From Puffinus mauretanicus (lineage: Eukaryota; Chordata; Aves; Procellariiformes; Procellariidae): a stretch of DNA of 64,000 nt. The stretch spans positions 6,491,501 to 6,555,500 of the forward strand of contig JAJKFH010003627.1 in assembly GCA_023333565.1 (NCBI GenBank), written 5' to 3'. This document shows, piece after piece, positions 1 to 11,300 of the stretch. The first letter of the stretch is position 1. Each line of letters begins with the position of its first letter. The notes under the pieces were generated by a model, which was not told the DNA's origin, ran no database searches, and saw nothing but the letters and a program-made list of their open reading frames with translations. A program made the position numbers and the translations under genes.

Positions 1-420
1 CACAGGCTGACACCCGCAGCATCGCCCCAGCGAGAGGAGGGGATGGCACGCAGATGGAAAGAGGCGGAAAGCATCTCCGGCCTGCGTGGTTTGTGCGTAC
101 AGGCAGCTGCCTGCAATCTGCCTGCCCGAGGAGGGAGGCACGGGACCGTGCTGCTGGCCCACCGGGGTCGGGTTGCCTCTGAAATCACCCCAGCTGGTTT
201 TTTAAGGCAGAAGATAATTTAAAATTCATGTGTTTGGAGAGAAGCGCACACACAAATATGAACAGAAAAGCATGTTTTCTGCAGTGTGGATCGGTTTGGG
301 AAATGGTTAATAGGTTTTATTCTGTCTTGGGACAAGAGGGAGATCTGTCTCATGTAGAAGCCCTTTTAGACTTCAGTTTTGCAAGGGCTGTGACCTGGAA
401 AGACACACAAGGGTGTATGT

Positions 421-440
421 ATACACACACAAACACACAT
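421..440. repeat. Short imperfect CA repeat
   Basis: An imperfect run of CA units, interrupted by AAA, directly follows a GTGTAT/ATACAC inverted step. It is an ordinary microsatellite-type tract. Confidence 0.7.
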
Positions 441-730
441 AATCATAAATATTTTTTTTCCCTCCTTCAGCACCAGCCTATTTTTTTGAATAATTCTCCT
501 ATATGATCACATGTAAGATATTTCTCTAAAGGAAAGACATGTTTTCTACAGTCATATAACATTTTTTGATGTACACATATGCCTTTTGTACAGTGTGTAG
601 GCAGAGTATATTTTTAAATATACACTACATAGAGTCATGGACCAATACTGTACAAATGCACATGGCACAGCCATGCCCTGCCAAGTCTGGGGACTCATGT
701 AAATAAAGGATTTATTTTACAAATTTCCTT

Positions 731-760
731 ACACACAAACACACACACACACAAACGCAC
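731..760. repeat. Imperfect CA microsatellite
   Basis: About thirty bases are almost entirely CA units with two AAC interruptions and one ACG near the end. It is a typical decayed dinucleotide repeat; length polymorphism is likely but not visible here. Confidence 0.85.
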
Positions 761-1110
761 TGGAAACATATGGGATGGAAAACATTCTTTTGCATAAGTC
801 TGCAATATTGGATTCAAAGATACAATTACCCGGAGGTTATGTAAGCTTTGAACAAGGAGGGGAAAAAAATGTAGTATGTCTGAGCAGGCCTTCTGGTGAA
901 AAAGGGGAAATGGCACCTCCCCACTTATAGCGTATTGTCTATTCTGTTTCAAATTGGGAAAAAAAATTGTTTTCCCAATTCCATAAACAACAGCCATCCT
1001 TCTTTCAGCAATTCATGGTGGTCCTTGTTCACAAATATTCATTAAAAAAATAGCCCCAACAAAAAAAGCCTTCCCAGGCTTTTTTTGCCGTATGAAGAAA
1101 TAAACCAGCC

Positions 1111-1500
1111 GTGTTGCCTGTTCCCGAGAATTTTCCGTCTTCCCCCTTTGCAATTAAAGCTGATCTCTCCTCGCAGCTTCGCTCCCCTCCACTCCCCCTC
1201 CACCTCCTTGTCTGTCTAATCTCCCCTTCCCCTCCAAGTGTGTTATTTGGTTTTGGAATTATATCTATTTACTCGGGGTGGAAGCTGCACAACGGATGTG
1301 TTTATGCGAGAAAATTATATCACTGACAAACGCTGATTGGCATGTGGACATTGGGAGAGAAAACTACAGAGGACATTTTCATCAGCTTGGAATAACACAA
1401 TGATTGTGTTTTCAGCAGAGCTAATGGATCACATACCCCTGCTCACTCTGATAGCTGTTTACACAAAGGACGGCTTCCCAGATGCAGCCAAAAAGAAAAA
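1111..1500. promoter_or_regulatory. Candidate conserved non-coding block
   Basis: This block has the texture of a deeply conserved enhancer-like element: balanced composition, no simple repeats, and clustered homeodomain-type cores (CAATTAAAG, GCTAATGGATC) next to a palindromic SOX-like site at 1394-1410. The frame at 1111-1326 (71 codons) has no recognisable domain. What is seen is motif content only. Conservation is inferred and needs alignment to other amniotes. It could equally be unconstrained DNA. Confidence 0.35.
1394..1410. promoter_or_regulatory. Palindromic SOX-like site
   Basis: A perfect inverted repeat has seven-base arms AACACAA and TTGTGTT around TGA. The core reads ACAATGATTGT, that is, two inverted ACAAT half-sites one base apart. 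SOX HMG proteins recognise ACAAT/ATTGT. Binding is inferred from the motif, and such sites also arise by chance. Confidence 0.35.
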
Positions 1501-2100
1501 GAAAAAAGCTTAGAATAAGAAAACCCGCCCTGGCAAACAGAGTAATAATAGTAATAATGGGCGATCAGGGATAATCCTTCGGAGGAAGATCATGGGTCTA
1601 ATTCTTATTTGCACTAAGATCCCTTCACACGGTGCTGCTGGGGAAAGGGGCGTTGAAGCGGATGCAAATGATACGGTTGTGCATAGGGAGGTCTTCACCC
1701 TGCCGGGGTGGGACGAGGCCCCGGGGGACGAGGACGACCCCTTTCCCCTGGTTCTGTGCTGGCAGAGCCCGCAGGACGTGGGTGCTCCCCAGTCCCACCG
1801 TGCCTGCCGCAGCCCCTGGCTTTGTCTGGGCTTGGGGAGGGGGATTCCTCATGATGGAGGTTTCGGTGGTGCTGGCATTTGGGGTAAGGCAGGGAACTTG
1901 TTCTTTTGTCTTTTGGGCGAGCAAAGAGAAAGTTGGATTTTTAGCACGGAAAGATGATAACGGAGATCATCTTGTTGGTCTCTGCTCCTCCCCGCTTCGA
2001 AACAAAAATAAGAAAGGGGACAGAAGTGTAGGTGGTCAGGGGAATCAGAGCCCCCTCCCTTCTCATCATGCATTTGACCTTCTCTAAAGCTCACCTATTT
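1501..2100. other. GC-rich patch with overlapping chance frames
   Basis: Bases 1680-1840 are strongly GC-rich, with about six CpGs in the first 60 bases. Frames of 121, 151 and 99 codons overlap here in two plus-strand phases and on the minus strand. Such overlap is expected when stop codons are rare in GC-rich DNA, and none encodes a recognisable domain. It is too short for a standard CpG island. A small regulatory patch or part of a lncRNA exon cannot be excluded. Confidence 0.45.
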
Positions 2101-3060
2101 CTTATGCAAATATGTATATCAGGGAACAAAGCTCTCAGCCCAGGGAAAACACTTTACACAAGCTCTCATCGCTCATAGCCAGGCTCTGACAAATGAGATC
2201 GACAGATAGAAATACACAGTTTTGTCAAACACTTTTTGGAGACCAGATCTCCAACATCCATTTTATCTGTCTGTCTCTATATATTCTCTCTCCTTCCTTT
2301 TTTTTTTTAAGCAAAGATGCCGTTCATCTAAAAATCAAACAAATGACTTGTTGAAATCCACACTGTTCATCTACCGCATGCTCCCAATTTCACATCTATT
2401 CCTGCCTTTGAGAAATCTAAATCTGCCACATGCTGTCCAGGGAAACCTGGGCTGATTTTGCTCTTTATTGCTTCTTACATGCCTCGGTGTTTAAAGAAGA
2501 CCCGTCTTTTGAACAGCAGCTCACAATCTGATAATATTTCTCTTTGAAAAGTCAACATACTATCATTGTTTCGACTTCAATTATACAGCTGGCTTTCTCT
2601 CCGAGGTATGCAAGCACTATATTTAGGTTATATTAAATTATGTTTTAATAACATCCAATGGCTTTTTTTTATCCACCTCAACCTTTAAAAGTCTTAGTCC
2701 CTCCAAAGGAGAGGGGGGGATAGCAGTTTATTAATGCATCACTTCAGAATTGTTTTTTAATTGGAAACATTTTGCGGAGAAAAGACCATTAATAAAATTC
2801 GATTCCAAATCAAACTTCTCTGTGTATGTTATTTTTACTCTGCAGTCAAATGCTTTTATTAGATTTAAAACTTTCACTGTTCTTTTTTATCTCTAGCTGT
2901 ATAATGTTCTACAATAAAAAATAAAGGGCCTAGCGACTCCAAAGTCTGGCAAAATAATATACTTTTTTGGATGTCTGTGTATGTTGCCAATTAGTTTTGC
3001 TGTAAATACAGACCTCCATCCATCATCAGTCTCTGGGTGGCTATAAGAGATCTAATTTGT
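2101..3060. promoter_or_regulatory. AT-rich candidate conserved non-coding block
   Basis: A long AT-rich stretch lacks microsatellites or transposon similarity and carries repeated TAAT/ATTA homeodomain cores, notably between 2720 and 2830 (for example CATTAATAAAATTCGATT). Texture of this kind is common in conserved enhancers near developmental genes. No coding frame is credible. Function and conservation are inferred only. Confidence 0.35.
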
Positions 3061-3208
3061 TTCAGATGCCTTGTGCTTGCCGAGCTATTCACCAACTCTG
3101 CTGACCTGCTGCGAAGACCAAAAGCTGCAGAAGGATGACTGACAAGGGAAACTGGAGAAAGACCTATCTACTTAGGGACGGATCCTGCCTCCCAAACGGG
3201 GAAGGAAG

Positions 3209-3249
3209 CTTTCCCCCCTCCCTTCTCCCTTTCTCTCTTCTCCTTTCAG
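3209..3249 (+). other. 39-base pure pyrimidine tract ending in CAG
   Basis: Positions 3209-3247 are uninterrupted C/T and are followed directly by AG at 3248-3249, giving CTCCTTTCAG, a textbook vertebrate 3' splice site in appearance. A GTAAGA donor-like hexamer begins at 3282, so a 32-base exon (3250-3281) could be defined between them. Nothing shows that it is transcribed. The tract may simply be a homopyrimidine repeat, which is also triplex-prone. Confidence 0.4.
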
Positions 3250-3399
3250 AAGCCCGCAGTTTTGGAGAGGAGCTCAGAGGCGTAAGACCCACGTTAGGGA
3301 GGCTATGACAGGGTAATGGAAAACTCTCCTCCTCAATCCATTCTCCCACCTCCCCTCTCCTCCTTTTACAAGCCGTGCTTCAAACCTCCCATTCCCGAG

Positions 3400-3680
3400 G
3401 AATTTTATGAATGCCTGAGCCCTGCCAAAATAAACTCGTAAAGAAAAAGTTTCAAAAAAAGGTCACAGACCCATACGGCAAGTGCGAACCAGTAAATATC
3501 AAACCTTGGGCCAAATGGCATCGCGCAGGAGCCTTACGGCCATACGCAGCCCGGCCACGCGTAGTTTGTCAATCTAAGGAGTATTTGATTCTCCGGCTCC
3601 CACACGCAGATCCCGCCAGCTTTTTGTCCCTCCCCACGGGCATCCCACAGTCTCCGGGAAGGCACCTATGGAGGTAGCAA
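3400..3680. other. CpG-retaining patch with an 88-codon frame
   Basis: Between about 3481 and 3660 there are roughly 13 CpGs in 180 bases, near the number expected without CpG depletion, whereas most of the window is strongly depleted. That suggests a patch kept unmethylated in the germ line or under constraint. A plus-strand frame at 3411-3677 crosses it, but the predicted peptide has no recognisable domain and no intron signals, so it is not called a gene. A small CpG-type enhancer or minor promoter is the likeliest functional reading. Confidence 0.4.
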
Positions 3681-6600
3681 ATCTCCAAAATGGAACAACA
3701 CGGGGAGAGCTTTTCCTCCTGAGACTTTCATGCCGGGGAGGGCCAGATCAGAGCCATCGGCTTGGGGGCTCATTGCAAACAGCCAGAAACATCCATCTAC
3801 ATTGTTTTTCCATAGACAATTGGATTTCCCACTAACTGCATGGTTTGTGTGTGTGAAACACGTCTATTTTTTTTTCTACAGAAATTATTTTCTACAGGAA
3901 ATAATCCTTATTTATTTAGGGGGAATAAAAGAAAAAAAAAACACAAATAGAAAAAAAAATGGTTGCCTGGCTAAAAAATGAAAATTCCCCTGCCAAGCAG
4001 TGAAATCCTCTTGATGCCTGATGCCAGTGGCAGTTTATTTATCCCCCCTATTCTCCCTCCTCTCCTGGGGTGCAGCAGTGCCGTGCAGTGTACAAGGCTG
4101 GCACACAGCTGGGTCCAGCAGCGCTGGGGCACCGCTCGCTGCAGAACCCCGGCTGCTCGCTTACTGCCATGGCCGGGACTCGTCTTCCCCCATGCAGCAA
4201 CACCGGTGTGGGAGCTGCTTCTGAACTGCTCCCACAAATTGCACAGCCCAGATCTCTCAACCCAGCCTCATGGTTTGGGCACTCGCACTGGAGAAGGGAG
4301 ATCGGGCTTTCAGTTCCCACCTCGTCCTGGAGAGGCTCAGACTGACGGCCCCCAAAGGCACACCAGGAGGGACAAGGTGGGAGCACCCCCAGACCTTTCG
4401 ATGTGGTCGTGCAGAAGGGAGCTCAAGAGCTGCTGGGATAAGGGATCAAATGAGGGAGTTTGGCTTGGCTGCATCTGCTCAAGGGTGCTGGAAAAGAGTC
4501 CTGAGTGCTGATCATTGCTGCAATTGCTAAAGCATTTTACATGGAAAAGTTACTGGATTAAACAATCGTTGGAGCCGAGACCAGAATAGCTGAGAAGGAG
4601 CTAGGCTCCTGCAAAGGACAACAATTGGGAAAGGAGAGCATGGCGGTTGCCTCCTCGTGCTCCTACTCTTGCTCTCCCAGCAACAGGCACTCCCATGGTG
4701 CACACACTCCACACCCAACAAATAGCCTCTGCCACAAAATCCTTTTCCCTGCCCGTGTTACAGTTCTGCTCTGGGGATATTTTTGTGAGCTCAGGGATCC
4801 AGAGCACTCATGTGCTCGGGATCAGCATGCACAGGTCACCCCTGAGGGGTCCAAAACCCATCCCCAGCTCAGGAAGCCCTGGGCAGCGATTTCCCAAGCA
4901 GCAGCAGTCGGGCTGAACCAGCCATGGGCAGTTGTTTCTGCAGCTACACAGTGAAGGAGACAGGGGAAATGATCCATCAGAAAATTAATCCAATTACAAA
5001 GAGTGGGGTTTAGGGGTGCATCCACCAAGAGAAAGAGTTGGGAATGCTTAAATTAGAATCTTTGCTTAAAAAAAAAACCCGTAATAGCACAGAATCAGTT
5101 TTGACTACGCAGAAGGGATTATAAGTGCCTTACTGTGTCCAAGGTTAAGATGCTAAAATTGCTTTGGGGAAAAGGATGTAGGAGTGGAAAGCCTCAACAG
5201 CCAAATTACACCAGGATGGTGGAAGAGGTTCCTACCATCTCACCCAGGTGGTTGCTCCCCTGGTAGATGTGGGGGGCCACAGAAAGAACCGTGTAACCAT
5301 GGTGGGGTACATTACCAGAGATCCACCGCCGGTAGCAGCACAAGCAAAGTTGGGCATCCTTGGGGGACCATCTGAGCCCTCAGCACACGGCCAGGACCTG
5401 CCGGGGCAGCTGGGAACACTCATGTTCTCACCCATGCCAGCACCGCAGCCATCTGTCCAGGTTATGGAGATACTTGTGAAAATGTGACGCTGCTTTTCAA
5501 AATGAGCATCATTGTTCCAGTGCTCAGGGAGGGGAGGGAAGTGAGGGGAGGACCCTCCCTTTTCAATTGCAGGGCATGCTTAGTTTTCATCATGTTGTCG
5601 GGGGGGGGGAATTACTTTTACTCAAAACCATATGTAGAGCATCAACAAATGCACATCCTGTGAAGTTGGGCGTGTTGCAAGAGGGATTACAATGCTGGCA
5701 ATTTATAGCAGCTGCCTTAGTAGCCTCTTCTTCCACGCATTATTCTGTCAACATTGTATTTTCCTTGGAAAAACATCTACAGTAGTTTAAATCTCTTTAC
5801 TGAAAACAGATCTACTACAGGTGCTTTAGAGTTCATCCACGGGATATGAGAAGGTTGAACGTCCCCAAGAAAGGGAAATTTATGTCAGTAATGACTAATT
5901 GATTTGCTTGGCTTTAAAATCCCTAATGTATTTTCACATTTTTCCCTGCCTTCTTTTTTACAGTGCTAATAAAAGAAGCTACATCATATATTTGTGTTAT
6001 ATGTGGGTTTATTCTGGGAAATCCTTACTTTTGCAATATGTTTATGTTTTCCCTCATTTCCTTTTACCTTTCCTTTATAAAAGGGCTTGTTTTTAGAGCA
6101 AATCAATAGGTTAAAGGTGAACATTGAGGAAAAAAAAAGTGTGTTCGGAAAATATATGGTGAAAACAAGGCAGAACTGGAAACCAAATCTTTGTTCACTG
6201 GAAATTAAAGACACGCTTTCCACATTGAAGTGGGATAAATGCAATATATTGTGGTAGAGAATAGTGAGAACTGCACACTCCTCTCCAAAGGCTCCCAAAC
6301 CCAAATCCAATCCCAAAAGTCTCGAGAAACTGTCTCTGATCTGCATAGGGATGAGGAGAGGGGTTAGTGCATCTCTGTTGGGGGTCGTTTATGGAAAAGG
6401 TTCCTGCAAGATCCTTTGCAAAAATAAATATTTTTACTAAATCCCTGGAGCAGCTTACAATTCCCCCTGCTCACAATTACAATTTCCCCATTAGGAAACT
6501 TCCTTGAAAAACCCACTTTGGCTCAATTGGAATGTGTTTTTTCAACAAAGCTGAAACATTTTGATTTCAGCCTATTTTTTTTTACTTTGCTCCGCAATCA

Positions 6601-7060
6601 TTCATCATCCTCCGACACAGGGTATTCAACAAGACAAAAATGGCAAAGTCACACAGAGGAGTCAAATGTGCTGTTCTGAAAGCGACAGCCCATTTCATTT
6701 GGGGTGAAATATTGCTCTATTTTGGGGGACGGATATACAAAAGAAAACAGCGGTGATAGCAAAATTATTCCCTTAAATATTGCAATTTCCAAGGCAGCAG
6801 AAAGTGGTTCCACCAAGGGTTTTGTTAATGAGGTTGCAGTGTGTGCCAGCTTGTCCAGACATCTACCTGGAGATGCAGACAAGGGCCCTCTCCATGGCCT
6901 TCGAGGCCACTGGAAAATTTCAACTGAATTTAGCACATGATTTAGTGGAGGAGACAAAAGCACAAAATTGGTACAAGCGTCATTAAATCCCTGAGCACCA
7001 TGGGCAAGGACACCGGCACAGAGAGGGGTACAGGAGGTTTCTGGAGGCCTTCATGGCTCT
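3681..7060. other. Non-coding stretch, nothing recognised
   Basis: A/T tracts lie at 3866-3960 and a run of ten G at 5600-5609. The mid-GC part (4030-4950) has many overlapping short frames on both strands and none is recognised. Around 5880-5960 a TAATGACTAATTGATTT cluster of homeodomain-type cores gives a mild enhancer-like texture. No transposon similarity was noticed. Confidence 0.5.
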
Positions 7061-7074
7061 GCCATGGCTTGAGG

Positions 7075-7190
7075 AGTCCTGTTGGACCAAATGACATCAC
7101 TGCACTGTGCCTCAGTTTCCATCAGTGCTCTGAGGCAAGCCACGGGAAAAACCTTTTATAGCATGTTTTGAGATTTACAAGTGACATTGT
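7075..7190 (+). repeat. Decayed MIR-like SINE relic
   Basis: CTGTGCCTCAGTTTCC near 7098-7121 matches the well-known MIR segment that precedes the purine-rich run. About 60 bases later TTTTGAGATTTACAAGTG resembles the 3' part of reptile/bird MIR-type SINEs (CTTTGAGAT followed by AGATGAAAAG). The order and spacing fit a plus-orientation copy. The copy is heavily mutated and partial, so a formal repeat search is needed. Confidence 0.4.
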
Positions 7191-8204
7191 ATCACAATGT
7201 GGCTGAAAGTATGTGAGCATACCACAGTTTCCAGCTTCACACTATTTACAAACTGGTATTTCTAAGAAGGCTGCTAATAGATAAAAGGAGAAACTGAAAC
7301 ACTTAATTAGCACTGTACCCAACCCCACTACACCAAGTAGATAATAAAATTTACAAGACCACTTGGAAGGACATCAAGTAAGAAATTCTGTTGTATTTAA
7401 AATAAATTCTTCAGTTCTGTGAAATTAATGTCATTCTGCTTTCAAAACGGTCCCTGCTAAACTTGCATTCCAATTTTAGAACAAGAATACTGAAGGAATA
7501 CTCCATGAATCACTAAAAGGCCAGCTAGGAACAGAGGCATTCCTTTAAATTAGAAGGAGTATAGGAGAACCTGGGCCAGGGAACACGAGGTCTCCATATG
7601 TCTCTATATGTGTCCATACAGGCTCCTACATACGATTTATAAACACCCTATGGAGCAGGGAACCTAACTTGCAAGCTGACAAAAGCTATGGAGGTTACGG
7701 AATGGATGGTTGCCCATTTCCTCCTGGGATCCTACTGTCAAGATCTTCTGGGATGCAATCTGTTCTAAAATCAATTAATTTTTACAAGGACCACTCCCGC
7801 TGAACCTTGCAATATCCATCCTCTGCCACTGTCTACTCGAGTTATTACCCTCAGGTCACGGGAGTTTTGGCACACTGAAGTATGCACATGGTGGTGTACG
7901 TTGCTGGAAGCTATTATCCCAGGGAGCTCACAGGATACGACAACTTGGGGATGTTGTTTCCACTGAGAACCAGAAATCACTTTCTGAGCTGACTGGTGTT
8001 TGAAGAGGGGCCATCTGTGCTGCCCAAATTGACGTTGACAACTATGTTTGATGTCTCTGTCTCAACCGGTAAAGAAAAATCACTGTTCTGTTTTCTTGAC
8101 TCGGCAATTTCTGACTTTGTGTCAGTGAGGATAAGATGAGGAGTGATAGGCTGATACTGCAGGAAAAGAGTTTGGATAAAATATTAGGGAAAAAGAACAG
8201 CTCT
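7191..8204. other. Non-coding stretch, nothing recognised
   Basis: This is AT-balanced, unremarkable DNA. A 69-codon minus-strand frame (7771-7980) has no recognisable domain. No repeats were seen apart from short CATATGTCTCTATATGTGTCC-like redundancy near 7595-7620. Confidence 0.5.
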
Positions 8205-8398
8205 TTTAAACAGGAAGAACTGCAAAAGCCTGGAAGAGGTTGTCTGGGGAGGCAGTGGGATCTCTGAAAGTAAGGGCCATTAAGAACAGGTTAAACAAAC
8301 ATCTTACCAAGAGGCTTAGTCAGAGCTGGACCATGCTTGGGGCAGGAAGTTGACAAAGATGACCTCTGATGGTCATTTCCAGTGCTATTATCTGTTCC
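8205..8398 (+). mobile_element. CR1-type LINE, 5'-truncated 3' end
   Basis: The segment reads through the order typical of CR1 3' ends: TGGAAGAGGTTGTCTGGGGAGGCAG, then ATCTCTGAAAG, then TTAAGAACAGGTTAAACAAACATCTT, a GAGCTGGACCATGCTTGG segment, and GATGACCTCTGATGGTCATTTCCAG near the end. CR1 is the main non-LTR retrotransposon of birds and reptiles, and most copies are 5'-truncated like this one. The divergence from the family sequences I know and the lack of a clean terminal short repeat indicate an old, dead copy without coding capacity. Confidence 0.82.
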
Positions 8399-11300
8399 TA
8401 ATAACGCTCAGGTAAGCTGTGGTACTTTAGATTGAGTGTCTTTCTTAAAAGGTGCTTACTCAAAATGCTGTCTGGAATTAATTCAGACCCAAGGGGCTGA
8501 ATAGTCACACCAACCACATCTCCTCCACCCAATCTCAACCAAAGCACAAGAAAAGGAAACAGGCCCACGTCCAGGCTTCATGGAGGTCAGAAGAAAGCTC
8601 CTCTTGGAGCAATGGGCTTCATGTCAGATATGAAATAGCCTGAATGAAGAAAAAGCAGTTCAGAAGCAGAAAATCCAGATGGGTTATTTTTAATTATTGT
8701 GTTAGGTTTCAGCATAAATCGGAATATCCGGCGCATGTTGCAGGACAGCTGCAGAATCATTTCTGTGATACAAGTTATTATAATTACTGGCGAACCACAG
8801 TAGTGAATTTCTTTGGAATGAAACACAGACATGCCAGAGTTACCTCTTTCATACTTGAGGCTGTTTATAAAATCATTACAAAACCAATTATAGAAGTTCT
8901 AGAATTATAATGGTTAATATTATCTTTATATCGCAAAGGATTCACTGTCTCAGCCCAGAACAGGGGGGACCTGCCTTGGTCTAGATTAGTGATGTCAGTG
9001 TCTCAAGACATCTAAATGTTTTAACCCAACTTTGGCAGCCACGTGTGTTCACCTCAGTTACCTTCAGCTATCTAAAAATTGAACATCTATTTGAAAAGAC
9101 TCCTCTAGACCCTGCCCTAAAGTCAGTGGAGAAAGGTTCACTCCTCTGGAGAGCTCTTCATTCCTTCCTACAGCAGATGTCTAGCTAGGTCGGATGAACC
9201 ATCCCGAGGAGACACCACACGCACCGTACAGGTTATAGAAGCAGTCTAGATTATATCAGACAACTAATATCTACACCTCTGACAAGAGGTGATATCCTAT
9301 CCTTAGGAATATTTCAAATGAATGGGTTAAATTGATCAGTGTAAAAACCCTTTCTATCTCAGCACTTCACATCCACAATCCAGTTTCAGGAGAAATCTGC
9401 TATTTGACTTTCCCAAAGAGAACAAGCCAGAGCTCTGCCTGCTCCAAGTCTGCAGCACTGCGCAGTCCTTGCTTTGAGGGGAAATGCTTTTTCCAAGACA
9501 CCAGAAATCTTTGGTGGAGGAAACACAGGGTTTGGGTTGGGTTTTTTGTGTTTCTGTCAAATCGAGATATCAGATATGGTTGTTATTACTTAATAATGAT
9601 AATAGTAACAATTTCTCAGATGTAAAAGTAATACAATAATGATAGGCTTCATGGAACATACAAAAAAGACTAACAAATATAATCAGTTGCAGAAGGAGCT
9701 GAAGAAAATCTGGGACATGAAAAGCAGAGTAACAACTGTTTGTGGTGAGCTGGGCTTTCATGATGGGGGTATCACAGCAGCAGCATAAAATGGAAACAGG
9801 GTCTACTGTAAAGCCGTGTGTCCTCCAGATGGCAACATTGATTGGTATTTCTAAAGGAGTGTGGAAGGAGCAATCTTTCTCTGGGATACCCGGATCAGTC
9901 TTTGACACAGACTTGCAATAGTGCTGCCCTCAAGACCCTGGGCTGAGGCAGGAAAAGGCAATGTCTTTGACAATATTCATGACAGTAAAAATGAGGAGGA
10001 AAAGTGGAAGTCACTACAAAACCTTCAGATTCAGCAGGTTATTCCCAGGAAAAAAAAACATTATGACACGACTACCTGGCAAAGAACAAAGTATTTTAAT
10101 CCCCAAAATCAATCCCTAAGAAGGGATGAAGCCCATTAAAGATGAAAAATGACTGTGATCTTGAAGATGCTTGAGTGCCTTCTGAAATCAGTGTATTTCC
10201 CTGGGCATTTTGAGTCACCAGGGCTGCTGATGTGAAGTCCTCTCTCATTTTGCAACAGCACCTTAACCTCTACAAGCCTTGAGATGAAGAACTGACAACT
10301 GACGGACATGACGGTAGCACCTAGGACTGTAATAGTAATGATGTTTAGTGCTCTTCTGAGGCTTTTCATTGAGGATTTCGTAACCCTTCAGAAAGGAGAT
10401 TAGGAGAATGAATTGTAGTTAAGTCTGAGACTTATACGCATTTGCCACAAATGAATTCTAGTCCCTGAGTTGAAGTCAGATGAAAATAAAGAAATGGATA
10501 AGGTCTTTTGCTTTTATTAGCTTTACTAAGGTGTAATTTTCTTTCCAGTACACTGGAAAGGTCAAGTTGCACTGCACCCACATAGTATGAATTCTGCCTT
10601 GATTTTGTGATCGCTATAATCTCCTGAAATCCTGCTCTTAAACTGGCCAGGGTGCAGGGAGAGATTATGGTCAAACACCATGTTAGCATGAGATTTAGGG
10701 CCAAATGGCAGGCTGGTGTGAACTGGCTCAGCGCAGGTGACTGCAAGGGAGTGTCACCCAGTGGGCTGGGAGGAGAATTTAGTCTCATTTTCTGGGTTGG
10801 AAGAGGTGATTCGTATTGGCTCAAATCTTCCATATCATTGCCATCTAGAGAGCAGATAAAAAAATAAGTTCTATCACTTTCTTACACAATTTGTTTCTTT
10901 TTAATTTTTTGCTCCTTCATGCTCAAAATGTCTTGAGGTTTTCATGACTCATCTGTCCTCTCTAATAACGTTGGCTATTAATGAAGGGTTTCCTGGAAAA
11001 CAGACGAGTTCAAAGTTTCAAAAATCTTGTTTTCCATTGAAGTTTAATTTCTAGAATAATTTTCCACTTTCAGCAAGAATGAGACTGAAAAGCAGAAACG
11101 TTTTCCATTAAAGTCTGCAGAGAAATTTCCTTTAGTTTCTCACAGAGGACTGCAGGGCTTGAAACAGCCTCCACTTTCACCACCACTGCCAGGACAAGAG
11201 CCAACATCTTCTGCTTCCCTCTTCTGCCTTAAATCAGGCCTGAAAAAAACACTGAGTTCCCAATTTCTGTGCCATTAGTTCTCCTTTTACTTCTTCTCAT

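Larger units (their letters stand above)
1..1110. other. Non-coding flank with short CA-rich tracts
   Basis: No gene is recognised here. The first 180 bases are GC-richer and the rest is AT-rich, with several TGTACA/ATATAC steps and runs of T or A. The short open frames on both strands have no recognisable protein similarity. The only clear structures are two CA-rich tracts listed separately. It could be intergenic DNA or intron. Confidence 0.6.

Noticed and set aside
1592..2087. Overlapping frames of 121 and 151 codons (plus) and 99 codons (minus)
   Set aside because: Three mutually overlapping frames in a GC-rich patch indicate low stop-codon frequency, not coding. No recognisable domain in any.
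3530..3560. GCCTTACGGCCATACGC resembles the start of 5S rRNA
   Set aside because: After about 15 bases the similarity ends; the box A/C internal promoter region and the 3' half are absent.
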